From contig NZ_QFLI01000002.1 of assembly GCF_003202155.1 (NCBI RefSeq), positions 124,001 to 188,000 of the forward strand: a stretch of DNA of 64,000 nt, given 5' to 3'. The notes beneath the pieces were generated by a model. The model did no database searches, had not been told where the DNA came from, and saw only the letters and a list, made by a program, of their open reading frames with translations. Both the position numbers and the translations under genes were made by a program. This document shows positions 45,748 through 53,690 of this stretch, one piece after another. This stretch comes from Marinifilum breve (GTDB taxonomy: Bacteria > Bacteroidota > Bacteroidia > Bacteroidales > Marinifilaceae). The first letter of the stretch is position 1, and each line of letters starts with the position of its first letter.

Positions 45748-45780
45748 AAAAAAAGCTTCCCAAATAATCAGGAAGCTTTT
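45748..45780 (-). terminator. Terminator between DUF4295 gene and ftsY
   Basis: A 10-bp stem AAAAGCTTCC / GGAAGCTTTT with an A run on the plus strand. It ends the rpmB-rpmG-DUF4295 unit. Confidence 0.85.
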
Positions 45781-45804
45781 ATAATTCAGTATGATATGAA
45801 TTTC

Positions 45805-45960
45805 TTACTTTTTAGCAAAGAAATCCTTAACGTTTTCATTTGGTACAATCTCTTCCTTAAAAGAGTATGAACCAGTCTTAGGTGATTTCACCATTTTGAT
45901 TACTTTTGCGTAACCACGGCCTTCACCTTTCTGTAGGGTTGCTACTACTTTCTTAGCCAT
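45805..45960 (-). CDS. DUF4295 small basic protein
   Basis: 51 aa, starting MAKKVVATLQKGEGRGYAKV and ending KDFFAKK. This tiny Lys-rich protein is conserved in Bacteroidota directly downstream of rpmG, as here (9-bp gap), and is known as DUF4295. Its linkage with L28 and L33 and its basic character suggest a ribosome-associated role, unproven as far as I know. Confidence 0.9.
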   Translation of the reverse strand: MAKKVVATLQKGEGRGYAKVIKMVKSPKTGSYSFKEEIVPNENVKDFFAKK

Positions 45961-45969
45961 ATCTTAAAA

Positions 45970-46152
45970 TTATTTAATTTCTCTGTGAAGGGTTACCTTC
46001 TTCAAAATAGGATTGTACTTCTTCAACTCCATACGATCTGGAGTATTCTTTTTATTTTTAGTAGTGATGTATCTTGAAGTTCCTGGCATACCGCTTTCCT
46101 TATGCTCAGTGCACTCAAGAATTACTTGCACTCTATTACCTTTTTTAGCCAT
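45970..46152 (-). CDS. rpmG: 50S ribosomal protein L33
   Basis: 60 aa, [19 protein letters not shown]… with the family tail [18 protein letters not shown]. It has a single Cys and lacks the CxxC pairs, so it is a zinc-free (C-) L33. It lies between rpmB and the DUF4295 gene with 14- and 9-bp gaps. Confidence 0.97.
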   Translation of the reverse strand: MAKKGNRVQVILECTEHKESGMPGTSRYITTKNKKNTPDRMELKKYNPILKKVTLHREIK

Positions 46153-46166
46153 TTTCTATGCCTTTT

Positions 46167-46409
46167 TTAATAATTTTTAATAAATCCTTTTTCTTGAGCT
46201 TTAGTAAGTGCACCTTTTACACCTAATTTATTAATTAGACGTACTCCGGCAGCAGAAACTTTCAATTCAATCCAACGATCTTCTTCAGGAAGATAGAACT
46301 TTTTAACGAAAAGATTTGGATAGAATCTTCTTTTAGTTCTTCTCTTAGAGTGAGAAACATTATTTCCCACCATTACGCTCTTTCCAGTAATTTGACAAAC
46401 TCTTGACAT
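46167..46409 (-). CDS. rpmB: 50S ribosomal protein L28
   Basis: 80 aa, [22 protein letters not shown]… with the basic [12 protein letters not shown] block typical of L28. It is the first gene of the rpmB-rpmG-DUF4295 operon and also has a Cys-poor sequence (one Cys), so it is likely a zinc-free form. Confidence 0.97.
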   Translation of the reverse strand: MSRVCQITGKSVMVGNNVSHSKRRTKRRFYPNLFVKKFYLPEEDRWIELKVSAAGVRLINKLGVKGALTKAQEKGFIKNY

Positions 46410-46635
46410 AGTCCAGATTATTTTTTTCCTTAAACGCTTTTCAAACAGGTCGCAAAATACGTAATAATTTTCTAAAAAATCAAATTATTTTACAACTTTT
46501 TACAGATATAATTTCAATCAGCATCAATCACCCGCTAATCTGCAAAAACAATACGTTTTTATGATCTGCCAGAATTCAGAATAACAAACAATAAATATCT
46601 GAATTGTAAATTGAAGTGATACTACATGCAAAAAT

Positions 46636-46665
46636 AAAAAAATCCCTCCGAATTCGGAGGGATTT
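46636..46665 (-). terminator. Intrinsic terminator of YitT gene
   Basis: A 24-nt perfect palindrome (46641-46664, AATCCCTCCGAA and its complement) with a plus-strand A run before it, for minus-strand transcription. Confidence 0.85.
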
Positions 46666-46689
46666 AAGCAATTATCTCGAGTTTATTCT

Positions 46690-47598
46690 CTATTCTTCTT
46701 CCTCGTTCAAAGATTTAAATCCTTTACCGATAATTTCATTTGCTTCTGTTACGTTTACAAATGCCTCAGGATCTACCGATTTAACATGTAGCTTCAAAAT
46801 CTCAAGCTCTCTACGACTCATTACCGAGTAAACCATTTTTCTTTCTTCACCTGAATAAGCTCCTGTACCTGTAAATACAGTTGCACCACGTTTTAAATCT
46901 CCTTTAATCTTAGATACGATTGATTCGTACTCGTCTGAAACAATCATAACTGTTTTGTGATAGTTTGCTCCACTTACCACCATATCGATAATCTTACCTT
47001 CGATATAAATAATGATTAATGAATAGATTGCAAACTCCCAACCAATTGCTCCTGTTTCTGTTGGCTGTACCAAAGTGAACAACACAATTAATCCATCAAC
47101 AATCATTACCAATTTACCTAATGACAGCTTTGTATATTTTGCAAAAATCATTGCAATAATATCAGATCCTCCTGAAGTTGCTCTGGACTTAAAGATCATT
47201 CCAATTGCAATACCATAAAATACACCTGCAACAATGGTATTCAACATTGGATCAGCAATTACTTTTGGATATCCTGGAACAACATATGTTTCCATGACCC
47301 AAACAGTTAATAGAATTGTACCAATACTAACAATGGTTTTAATTCCAAATCGAGGCCCTAAAATTATGGTACCTATAATTACCAGCGGAATTTCCATTGC
47401 AAATGTGGAATAACTAATTTTCCAGCCAAACAAAGTGTTTAGTACGGTGGCAATACCGTATACCCCACCTGGAGCCAATTTGTAAGGTACTACAAATAAG
47501 ATGTCTGAAACAGCAAAAATAATACTACCCAAAATCAGGTAAGTGTACGCTGTTAACCATTCATTCGACAAGAACTTTTCTTTAGTAATAAAAGCCAT
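46690..47598 (-). CDS. YitT-family membrane protein (DUF161 + DUF2179)
   Basis: 302 aa. The N-terminal 200 residues hold six hydrophobic segments with the family motifs PGGVYGIATVLN and the RATSGGSDIIA repeat; the C-terminal about 85 residues are the soluble DUF2179 domain (TGTGAYSGEERKMVYSVMSRRE). YitT proteins are widespread inner-membrane proteins of unknown substrate; transport is suspected. It is monocistronic. Confidence 0.92.
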   Translation of the reverse strand: MAFITKEKFLSNEWLTAYTYLILGSIIFAVSDILFVVPYKLAPGGVYGIATVLNTLFGWKISYSTFAMEIPLVIIGTIILGPRFGIKTIVSIGTILLTVWVMETYVVPGYPKVIADPMLNTIVAGVFYGIAIGMIFKSRATSGGSDIIAMIFAKYTKLSLGKLVMIVDGLIVLFTLVQPTETGAIGWEFAIYSLIIIYIEGKIIDMVVSGANYHKTVMIVSDEYESIVSKIKGDLKRGATVFTGTGAYSGEERKMVYSVMSRRELEILKLHVKSVDPEAFVNVTEANEIIGKGFKSLNEEEE

Positions 47599-47960
47599 TT
47601 TAATAGTGTTTGTTAAAGTGATAAAAATTCGCCGACAAAAATAGATTCGCCAATTTTATTTGCAAGATTTTTTCTCATTTTTCTCACTTTTACAAATGAC
47701 TGAAAAACAGAACCAAAAGAAAGTTTGGCATATTTTTTTTAACAGCTTTTCAAAAAACGATTAAAAAAGACGTCAAATTTTCACTTATGAATAGGTGATT
47801 AGAAGTATTATTCCTGATTTTAAAATAGTAATAGAGTGAAAAAAACACAGCATAAAATCACGATTATGTACAATCAGGATATTTTAATAAGCGTTACATC
47901 ACTCATTTTTCCTTCATTTAGGCAAATGCAAAACATATAAACCACACAAAAAGAGAGCTT
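47599..47960. other. Intergenic region between dnaE paralogue end and YitT start
   Basis: About 360 bp with no ORF or repeat that I can support. It should carry the YitT promoter. A small AGCTTTCAAGCT hairpin lies just after the dnaE stop codon (near 47956). Confidence 0.3.
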
Positions 47961-50909
47961 TCAAGCTGAAACGACATCATCAATACTTATATTTGGCATT
48001 CGCTCCATTTTACTTACTTCTATACTTAGAAATCCATATTCATTCATCACTTGCCCTTCTATAACATAACAGCCAGGTCCACGAAACGGATATTCTTTGG
48101 CAACAGGTGGAAAATGCACAGTATCTAACCAATGTCCATCTAAATCTATCCAAGTTCCAAAATACATAATTTTACCATTACTGGCTTTTGTGGGTTTGCG
48201 ATGAATTAAAAAACCAACAATTCTGATGTAACGATTGATTAAACGAGGCAAATGACAAGCTTTTAAGTCGGAAGGCAAATCATTTTTTACCAATTGAAAT
48301 GGTGATTGAACAGATAAGCCTAACAATTCCAATTCGTCAAATGCATCTTCGAGCTTGTGCTTCCACAATTCAGGCAACTCAAACTCTTTTACCTCTGCCT
48401 GAAAAAGTGTTCTTTCTGCCTTGGTCTTCTTGCTATGCCCTAATAGAAAATGAGCATCCCACAACAACTCTTTCTTTCCTTTACCTGTAAATCGAAAAGA
48501 TCCAATGCGTATTAATATTATCAATTGCTCCAAACTAGTTGGGAAACGTTTCACAAAGTCGCGCAAGCTTTTAAAATTTCCATGTTCCCTGCGTTCTTCA
48601 ATCAATCTTTTTCCTGTTGAGCGTTCCAAGTCTCTTAAAAGATAAAATCCCAGCCAAATGGTATTTCCATCAATGATATTTTCCCAAGAACTCCGATTTA
48701 CACAAGGTACTTCTATCTTGGCACCATGCATCACCGCTTCATGCAAATAGAGTTGTGCAGAATAGAATCCTCCTCCATTATTTAAAGTTGCTACCATATA
48801 TTCCAATGGATAATACGCTTTTAAATAAAGTGCCTGAAAACTCTCGACTGCATAACTCGCCGAATGCCCTTTTGCAAAAGCATAATTGGCAAAACTCTCT
48901 ATTTGCTTCCAGATATTGCTCACCACTGCATCAGCATAACCTTTTGCTCTACAATTGGAGAAAAATTTATCTCTCACCTTTGCAAATTCATTTCTCTGTT
49001 TAAATTTCCATGACATTCCCCGGCGCAACACATCCGCTTCATCTAAACTTAGTTCTGCAAAATAATGGGCCACCTTAATTACATCTTCCTGGTAAACCAT
49101 TACGCCATAGGTTTCCTCAAGTATATCATACAATTCAGGCAAATCTCGTTGTGCCTGTTTTCTCCTTTCCTTATTCTGAAAACGAATAATGTATTCTCGC
49201 ATCATTCCGCTTTTGGCCACTCCCGGACGAATAATGGAACTGGCAGCAACCAGGCGTTTGTAATCTTCTGCTTTCAGTTTGGTTAAAAGCATGCGCATGG
49301 CCGGCGATTCCACATAAAAACAACCAATTGCCTGTCCTTTTTTGAGCATTTGTTTTACGCGAGAATCCTCCATAAACAATTGGGTATTGTTAATATCGAT
49401 ATCTATTCCATGATTCTGCTTAATGATAGCCAATGTATCTTTAATTTTTCCCAAACCACGCTGACTTAAAATATCAAACTTGTGCAAGCCCAAATCTTCG
49501 GAAATGTACATATCAAATTGGGTAGATGGAAACCCCTTTGGCAATAATTCAGTGGCCGAATAGTTGCTAATGGGCTCTTCCGAAATCAAAATTCCGCTGG
49601 AATGTATGCTATTGTGACTTGGAAAACCACTTATGTATTGACTGTATCGAATGACCCACTTTCCATATTCATCGGCTTGCGCCGGATTGGAGTTCTTTTG
49701 CAAGCGACTGATTTCTTCGTCAGGTAAACCAAATACTTTCCCAATTTCGCGAAATGCTGATTTGTGATTGAATGTGATAAAGTTTCCCAGCAAAGCAATT
49801 TTATCCGGACCATATCTATCAAATAAATAACGTGTGACATCATCACGATCTGTCCATGAAAAATCGATATCAAAATCGGGAGGTGATGATCGGAAAGGAT
49901 TGATGAAGCGCTCAAAGTAAAGATCTAAGTCAACCGGATCAACATTAGTGATTTTCAACAAGTAAGCAACCAAACTATTCGCTCCACTTCCTCTTCCAAC
50001 ATGGTAATATCCTTCACCTTGCGCATAGCGAACCAAATCCCAATTGATCAGGAAGTAGGAACAGAAACCAAGTTCTCGAATCACCTTCAATTCCTTATTT
50101 AAGCGGTCTAAAATTTCATCGGTTATTGTACGATACCGATATTCTAATCCCTCACAGGCCAATTTCATGAGCAGTTTAAAATCTTCTTTCTCCGAATCGG
50201 TAAAAAGTTTCTTGTTTTTGTTGGTTCCAAATTCGAAATCCATACTGCAAGCTGCCAATAGAGCTTCTGTATTCTTTATAATTTCAGGATAATCTTTATA
50301 CAATTCCAACAGTTCAGACTTACTTCTATAAAGATCTTCATGACTCGCCTGTTCTTCTTCCGAAAGCTTACTTAGCAGTGTGTTTCTATCAATAGCCCGC
50401 AGCAGTCGATGAATATTGTAATCTTTTTTGTTGCGAAAACTTGCAGTTTGTAGAATTACCAGCTTATCCAGTCTATTCTTCCATTCAGAGAATGGCAAGT
50501 GAGGTAAATCCTGTGGTCTGACTCCAATGCATTCATTTGCTTTTAGATCTCTATACTGGCTTTGAAATGGATAGATCACATAAACTTCATTCAAATCTGG
50601 AGCCTCTGGTTCAAATACTTTACTGTTATTCAGGTTTTCTGATAAAAACTCATTGATTTCCCGAAATCCAGTCGCACTTTTAGCCAGCAATACATATTGC
50701 TGTATCGCTCTATTCCTGATATCTGCTCCCACAAGCGGCCGTACATTAAATTCCTTTGCCTGTCGTACAAAATCGAGACTTACTGCTGTATTATTAATAT
50801 CAGTTAATACAATCGTATCGTGTCCTCCTGTCTGGCTTTCTTTTAAAACCTCCTCTACAGAAAGAGCTCCGTACTTAAAACTATAATATGAGTGGCAATT
50901 CAATAACAT
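47961..50909 (-). CDS. dnaE: Second DNA polymerase III alpha subunit (DnaE, error-prone type)
   Basis: 982 aa, shorter than a replicative DnaE (about 1,150-1,250 aa). The PHP domain comes first (LNCHSYYSFKYGALSVEEVL), then the polymerase core with the catalytic Asp pair in SSPPDFDIDFSW and the finger segment SHNSIHSSGI; the HhH and OB parts follow. Placed with dinB and a LexA-like repressor, it matches the damage-inducible mutagenesis cassettes of Bacteroidota. It likely copies past lesions together with DinB. An AT-rich inverted repeat sits directly before its start. Confidence 0.9.
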   Translation of the reverse strand: MLLNCHSYYSFKYGALSVEEVLKESQTGGHDTIVLTDINNTAVSLDFVRQAKEFNVRPLVGADIRNRAIQQYVLLAKSATGFREINEFLSENLNNSKVFEPEAPDLNEVYVIYPFQSQYRDLKANECIGVRPQDLPHLPFSEWKNRLDKLVILQTASFRNKKDYNIHRLLRAIDRNTLLSKLSEEEQASHEDLYRSKSELLELYKDYPEIIKNTEALLAACSMDFEFGTNKNKKLFTDSEKEDFKLLMKLACEGLEYRYRTITDEILDRLNKELKVIRELGFCSYFLINWDLVRYAQGEGYYHVGRGSGANSLVAYLLKITNVDPVDLDLYFERFINPFRSSPPDFDIDFSWTDRDDVTRYLFDRYGPDKIALLGNFITFNHKSAFREIGKVFGLPDEEISRLQKNSNPAQADEYGKWVIRYSQYISGFPSHNSIHSSGILISEEPISNYSATELLPKGFPSTQFDMYISEDLGLHKFDILSQRGLGKIKDTLAIIKQNHGIDIDINNTQLFMEDSRVKQMLKKGQAIGCFYVESPAMRMLLTKLKAEDYKRLVAASSIIRPGVAKSGMMREYIIRFQNKERRKQAQRDLPELYDILEETYGVMVYQEDVIKVAHYFAELSLDEADVLRRGMSWKFKQRNEFAKVRDKFFSNCRAKGYADAVVSNIWKQIESFANYAFAKGHSASYAVESFQALYLKAYYPLEYMVATLNNGGGFYSAQLYLHEAVMHGAKIEVPCVNRSSWENIIDGNTIWLGFYLLRDLERSTGKRLIEERREHGNFKSLRDFVKRFPTSLEQLIILIRIGSFRFTGKGKKELLWDAHFLLGHSKKTKAERTLFQAEVKEFELPELWKHKLEDAFDELELLGLSVQSPFQLVKNDLPSDLKACHLPRLINRYIRIVGFLIHRKPTKASNGKIMYFGTWIDLDGHWLDTVHFPPVAKEYPFRGPGCYVIEGQVMNEYGFLSIEVSKMERMPNISIDDVVSA

Positions 50910-50924
50910 TAATAATGAGTAATG

Positions 50925-51039
50925 AATAATTAGTAATGAGTAATAATGTCTTTTGTCTTAGTATGAGCTATAAACTTTAATCATCTATTTTAGGTGTAAT
51001 GGTTATCAAATCAAGCTCTATTATTCATTACTAATTGTT
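50925..51039. repeat. Imperfect inverted repeat between dinB and dnaE
   Basis: Arms of 21 bp (50925-50945 and 51019-51039) match at 19 positions with a 73-bp spacer; flanking TAATGAATAATTAGTAATGA-like repetition extends them. It looks like a short non-autonomous repeat element, though it may be local low complexity. Confidence 0.5.
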
Positions 51040-51055
51040 AATTATTAATTGAGTT

Positions 51056-52270
51056 TTATCGTCTGCGATGAGCAGGAATAATTGGAGCTTGCCCGTTAAA
51101 AGGATTCATTCCTCCAATGGTTTTTACATCCATTCCTATGGCGCGTTTAACCGCATTTTTTCCAAACCTGTTTCTCAAATGATCCATTTTCTGATACAGC
51201 TTAATGAGTTTTTCAGAGTCTTCGAACAGGCGAATTTGGTAAGTTCCTCCCACCAAATTACTGAAACGAACTCCTATGAGTCGGATCAAAACTCGGCGTT
51301 CATACATTTTATCAAAGAGATCGAGCACTGTAGCGATTAGTGTGTGATCAAGCGAAGTGTAAGGGATTCGCTTCTGCTTGGTATAAGTCTGAAAATCGGA
51401 ATAACGAATCTTAACCGTCACGCAAGCAGTTAGTTTGTTTCCATTTCGGAGCTGGTAAGCCAAATTTTCAGCCATTGCAACCAAAATACTGCGCAATTTC
51501 ACAACATCAGTGGTATCTCGCTCAAAAGTTCGTTCGGTAGAAATGGATTTTCTCTCGTTCCATGCAATCACCGGAGTGTTATCAATACCTTGTGCTTTTT
51601 TCCAAATCACTTGTCCGTTTTTTCCCAGTACACGTTCCATTAACTCCATGGGCATTTCTTGTACGGTTCGTACTTTTTCTATCCCCATACTTCGCAACTT
51701 GTGGTAAGTTTTATCGCCCACCATCGGAATTTTTTTAATGGAAAGCGGGGCCAAAAAAGGCACCTCTTCGCCACTGTTAATATTGATGTGATTATTGGGT
51801 TTGGCTTCTCCTGTTCCTACTTTAGAAACCGTTTTACTAGTAGATAAACCAAAGGAAATAGGCAAGCGAGTCTCCTTCATAATCTTTTCCCTCAATTCCT
51901 TTGACCACATGTAGCTTTCCTTCACAAAGCGATCCATTCCTGTTATGTCCATATAAAATTCATCAATAGATGATTTTTCGAACAAAGGAGAACGCTCCTT
52001 AATGATTTCTGTTACATGATCGGAATATTCGCTGTAAGTTCCACTATTTCCTCTAATCACAACAGCTTCCGGGCAAAGCATACGCGCCATTTTCATGGGC
52101 ATGGCAGAATGAATGCCATACATACGTGCTTCGTAAGAACAAGCTGCTACCACTCCTCTATCTGATGTTCCTCCTATTAGTACTGGTCGATTGTTCAACC
52201 TACTGTCCTGCAACCTCTCACACGACACAAAAAATGTGTCTAAATCCATATGTAATATTGTCTTTTTCAT
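51056..52270 (-). CDS. dinB: DNA polymerase IV (Y-family)
   Basis: 404 aa Y-family polymerase. Catalytic residues are visible in HMDLDTFFVSCE (first Asp) and SSIDEFYMDITG (Asp-Glu pair), with the thumb HhH and little-finger domains after. The tail lacks an obvious beta-clamp QLxLF motif by eye. It performs translesion synthesis. It is divergent from the LexA-like gene, so one operator region between them (52271-52342) controls both. Confidence 0.93.
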   Translation of the reverse strand: MKKTILHMDLDTFFVSCERLQDSRLNNRPVLIGGTSDRGVVAACSYEARMYGIHSAMPMKMARMLCPEAVVIRGNSGTYSEYSDHVTEIIKERSPLFEKSSIDEFYMDITGMDRFVKESYMWSKELREKIMKETRLPISFGLSTSKTVSKVGTGEAKPNNHININSGEEVPFLAPLSIKKIPMVGDKTYHKLRSMGIEKVRTVQEMPMELMERVLGKNGQVIWKKAQGIDNTPVIAWNERKSISTERTFERDTTDVVKLRSILVAMAENLAYQLRNGNKLTACVTVKIRYSDFQTYTKQKRIPYTSLDHTLIATVLDLFDKMYERRVLIRLIGVRFSNLVGGTYQIRLFEDSEKLIKLYQKMDHLRNRFGKNAVKRAIGMDVKTIGGMNPFNGQAPIIPAHRRR

Positions 52271-52275
52271 TAAAT

Positions 52276-52320
52276 GTCGATATTTTCGTCATAATCCTGT
52301 CAATAATTTAGTCTATTATC
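52276..52320. promoter_or_regulatory. Four phased GTC-nATAAT direct repeats in dinB/LexA-like divergent promoter
   Basis: GTC starts at 52276, 52288, 52299 and 52311, i.e. steps of 12, 11 and 12 bp, each followed by an ATAAT-like stretch (GTCGATATT, GTCATAATC, GTCAATAAT, GTCTATTAT). They fill the 72-bp gap between dinB and the XRE-S24 gene and end just before its -7 box. This is a likely operator for the XRE-S24 repressor. Confidence 0.6.
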
Positions 52321-52322
52321 CT

Positions 52323-52330
52323 TATCTTTG
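52323..52330 (+). promoter_or_regulatory. -7 box TATCTTTG of the XRE-S24 gene
   Basis: Perfect TAnnTTTG match only 12 bp before the ATG at 52343, so the leader is very short. It overlaps an in-frame TTG at 52328, which is therefore not the start. Confidence 0.55.
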
Positions 52331-52342
52331 AAAGAAAAAAGC

Positions 52343-53053
52343 ATGTTTTTTGCAGAAAATATCAAGTTCCTTCGCAAGAGAAGAAAGAAATCACAGGCCG
52401 ACTTGGCTGATCAATTGGAGATTACACGAACCACACTGGCAGGCTATGAAAAAAGCGTTCAACCACCTTTTAAAGTACTGGTGAAATTTGCCGAATACTT
52501 TAATGTTTCCATTGATGCATTAATAAGGTATAAGCTGCAGGAATTATCGGAATTTCAGCTTTCTCAGATCGAAGATGGATTTGACATTGATGTAACTGGC
52601 AAAAAACTTCGTTTGCTTACCATATCGGTAAATCAAGATGGAGATGAAAACATTGAAATGGTTCCCTTAAAAGCCCAGGCTGGCTATACAAATAGCTATG
52701 GTGATTTGGAGTTTATAGAATCACTTCCAAAGTTCTCTCTTCCTTTTTTGCCAAAGGATAAAACCTATCGCACCTTCCAAATTGAAGGAGATTCAATGCT
52801 TCCCATTCCCGAAGGATCGTGGGTAACGGCATCATACATTCAAAATTGGGAAACGATTAAAGATGGTACTCCTTGCATAATTGTTACTCAGGAGGATGGT
52901 ATCGTATTTAAAATGATATACAAGCAACTTGAAAAAAACCAAACACTTCTTTTGGTATCAACCAACCGAAACTACAAACCTTACGAACTGCCAATTGGTA
53001 AAGTGGTAGAGATGTGGAAATTTGAAACTTACAATGGTTTTGAAATCGAATAA
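52343..53053 (+). CDS. LexA-like XRE repressor with S24 peptidase domain
   Basis: 236 aa. An XRE HTH (about 6-60, SQADLADQLEITRTTLAGYE) is linked to an S24 self-cleaving domain with the Ala113-Gly114 cleavage site (KAQAGYT), nucleophile Ser151 (EGDSM) and general base Lys190 (VFKM). This is the layout of damage-responsive repressors that cut themselves on RecA filaments. Divergence from dinB and linkage to dnaE make it the probable controller of the mutagenesis cassette. It has a CI-type HTH rather than the LexA winged helix. Confidence 0.9.
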   Translation: MFFAENIKFLRKRRKKSQADLADQLEITRTTLAGYEKSVQPPFKVLVKFAEYFNVSIDALIRYKLQELSEFQLSQIEDGFDIDVTGKKLRLLTISVNQDGDENIEMVPLKAQAGYTNSYGDLEFIESLPKFSLPFLPKDKTYRTFQIEGDSMLPIPEGSWVTASYIQNWETIKDGTPCIIVTQEDGIVFKMIYKQLEKNQTLLLVSTNRNYKPYELPIGKVVEMWKFETYNGFEIE

Positions 53054-53110
53054 GAATCAGTATAACTTGTCGCTGAAATGTTAAAAAATCAAAAAAAGAA
53101 TATCAAATCA

Positions 53111-53140
53111 TTGTATGTACAACTAATAAATATATATTTG
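53111..53140 (+). promoter_or_regulatory. marR promoter with overlapping operator
   Basis: -33 TTG (53111-53113), 19-bp spacer, -7 TATATTTG (53133-53140). The 12-bp palindrome TTGTATGTACAA (53111-53122) covers the -33 element, so a bound MarR would block the polymerase: autorepression is likely. Confidence 0.75.
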
Positions 53141-53160
53141 TCCCTGTAAATTAATAAATC

Positions 53161-53592
53161 ATGAGCGAATCTTGTAAGACATATCACGAATGTTGCCTGT
53201 ATTTTACAGCAAACTCTCTAGCCCGACAAATTAATGAAATGGCAGAAGATGCTTTTAAAATAACGGGTTTGGCACCTTCCTATGCTCATTTGATGTTATT
53301 ATTAATTGAAGAGCCAGGTTTGAGTCAAAACATTCTAAGTAAAAGAATGAACCTAAAAGCATCCACGATGACGCGTTTCATTGACAAGCTGATGCAAAAG
53401 GGATATGTGGAGCGTGTGCAAGAAGGTCGTTCCGTTTATATCTACCCCACTGAAAATGGCAAGAATCTAAAGAAATCAATTAACCAGGCCTTAAGCATAC
53501 TATTCGATAATTACTGTGAGGTCATGGGTGAAGAATTTGCCGTTAAACTGACTGAGGATATTCACAAAGCAAATACAATATTAAAGGAGTAA
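53161..53592 (+). CDS. MarR-family regulator with N-terminal cysteines
   Basis: 143 aa. It has the MarR winged helix (about 40-105, LSKRMNLKASTMTRFIDKLMQKGYVERVQEGRSV). Cys5, Cys11 and Cys12 lie in the first helix; Cys11/Cys12 align by eye with the peroxide-sensing Cys15 of OhrR, so oxidant or electrophile sensing is plausible. It is followed by the quinone-reductase-like gene, and both genes carry the same palindromic operator. The reductase-rich cluster downstream is its probable regulon. Confidence 0.88.
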   Translation: MSESCKTYHECCLYFTANSLARQINEMAEDAFKITGLAPSYAHLMLLLIEEPGLSQNILSKRMNLKASTMTRFIDKLMQKGYVERVQEGRSVYIYPTENGKNLKKSINQALSILFDNYCEVMGEEFAVKLTEDIHKANTILKE

Positions 53593-53618
53593 AATCCTTT
53601 ATTTTTTTAGCACAACAT

Positions 53619-53674
53619 TTGTATGTGCAACTAATATTAAAGGAATCATTTGATAAATATAATTGTATGTACAA
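53619..53674 (+). promoter_or_regulatory. Two MarR-type operators before the NQO-NTF2 gene
   Basis: TTGTATGTGCAA (53619-53630) and TTGTATGTACAA (53663-53674), both followed by CTAA as in the marR copy. The second ends 16 bp before the start codon. Together with the site at 53111 there are three copies within 564 bp. Confidence 0.75.
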
Positions 53675-53690
53675 CTAAGACGATAAAGAT

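Noticed and set aside
46616-46831. 71-aa plus-strand ORF
   Set aside because: It overlaps the terminator and 3' end of the YitT gene on the opposite strand and shows no coding features.
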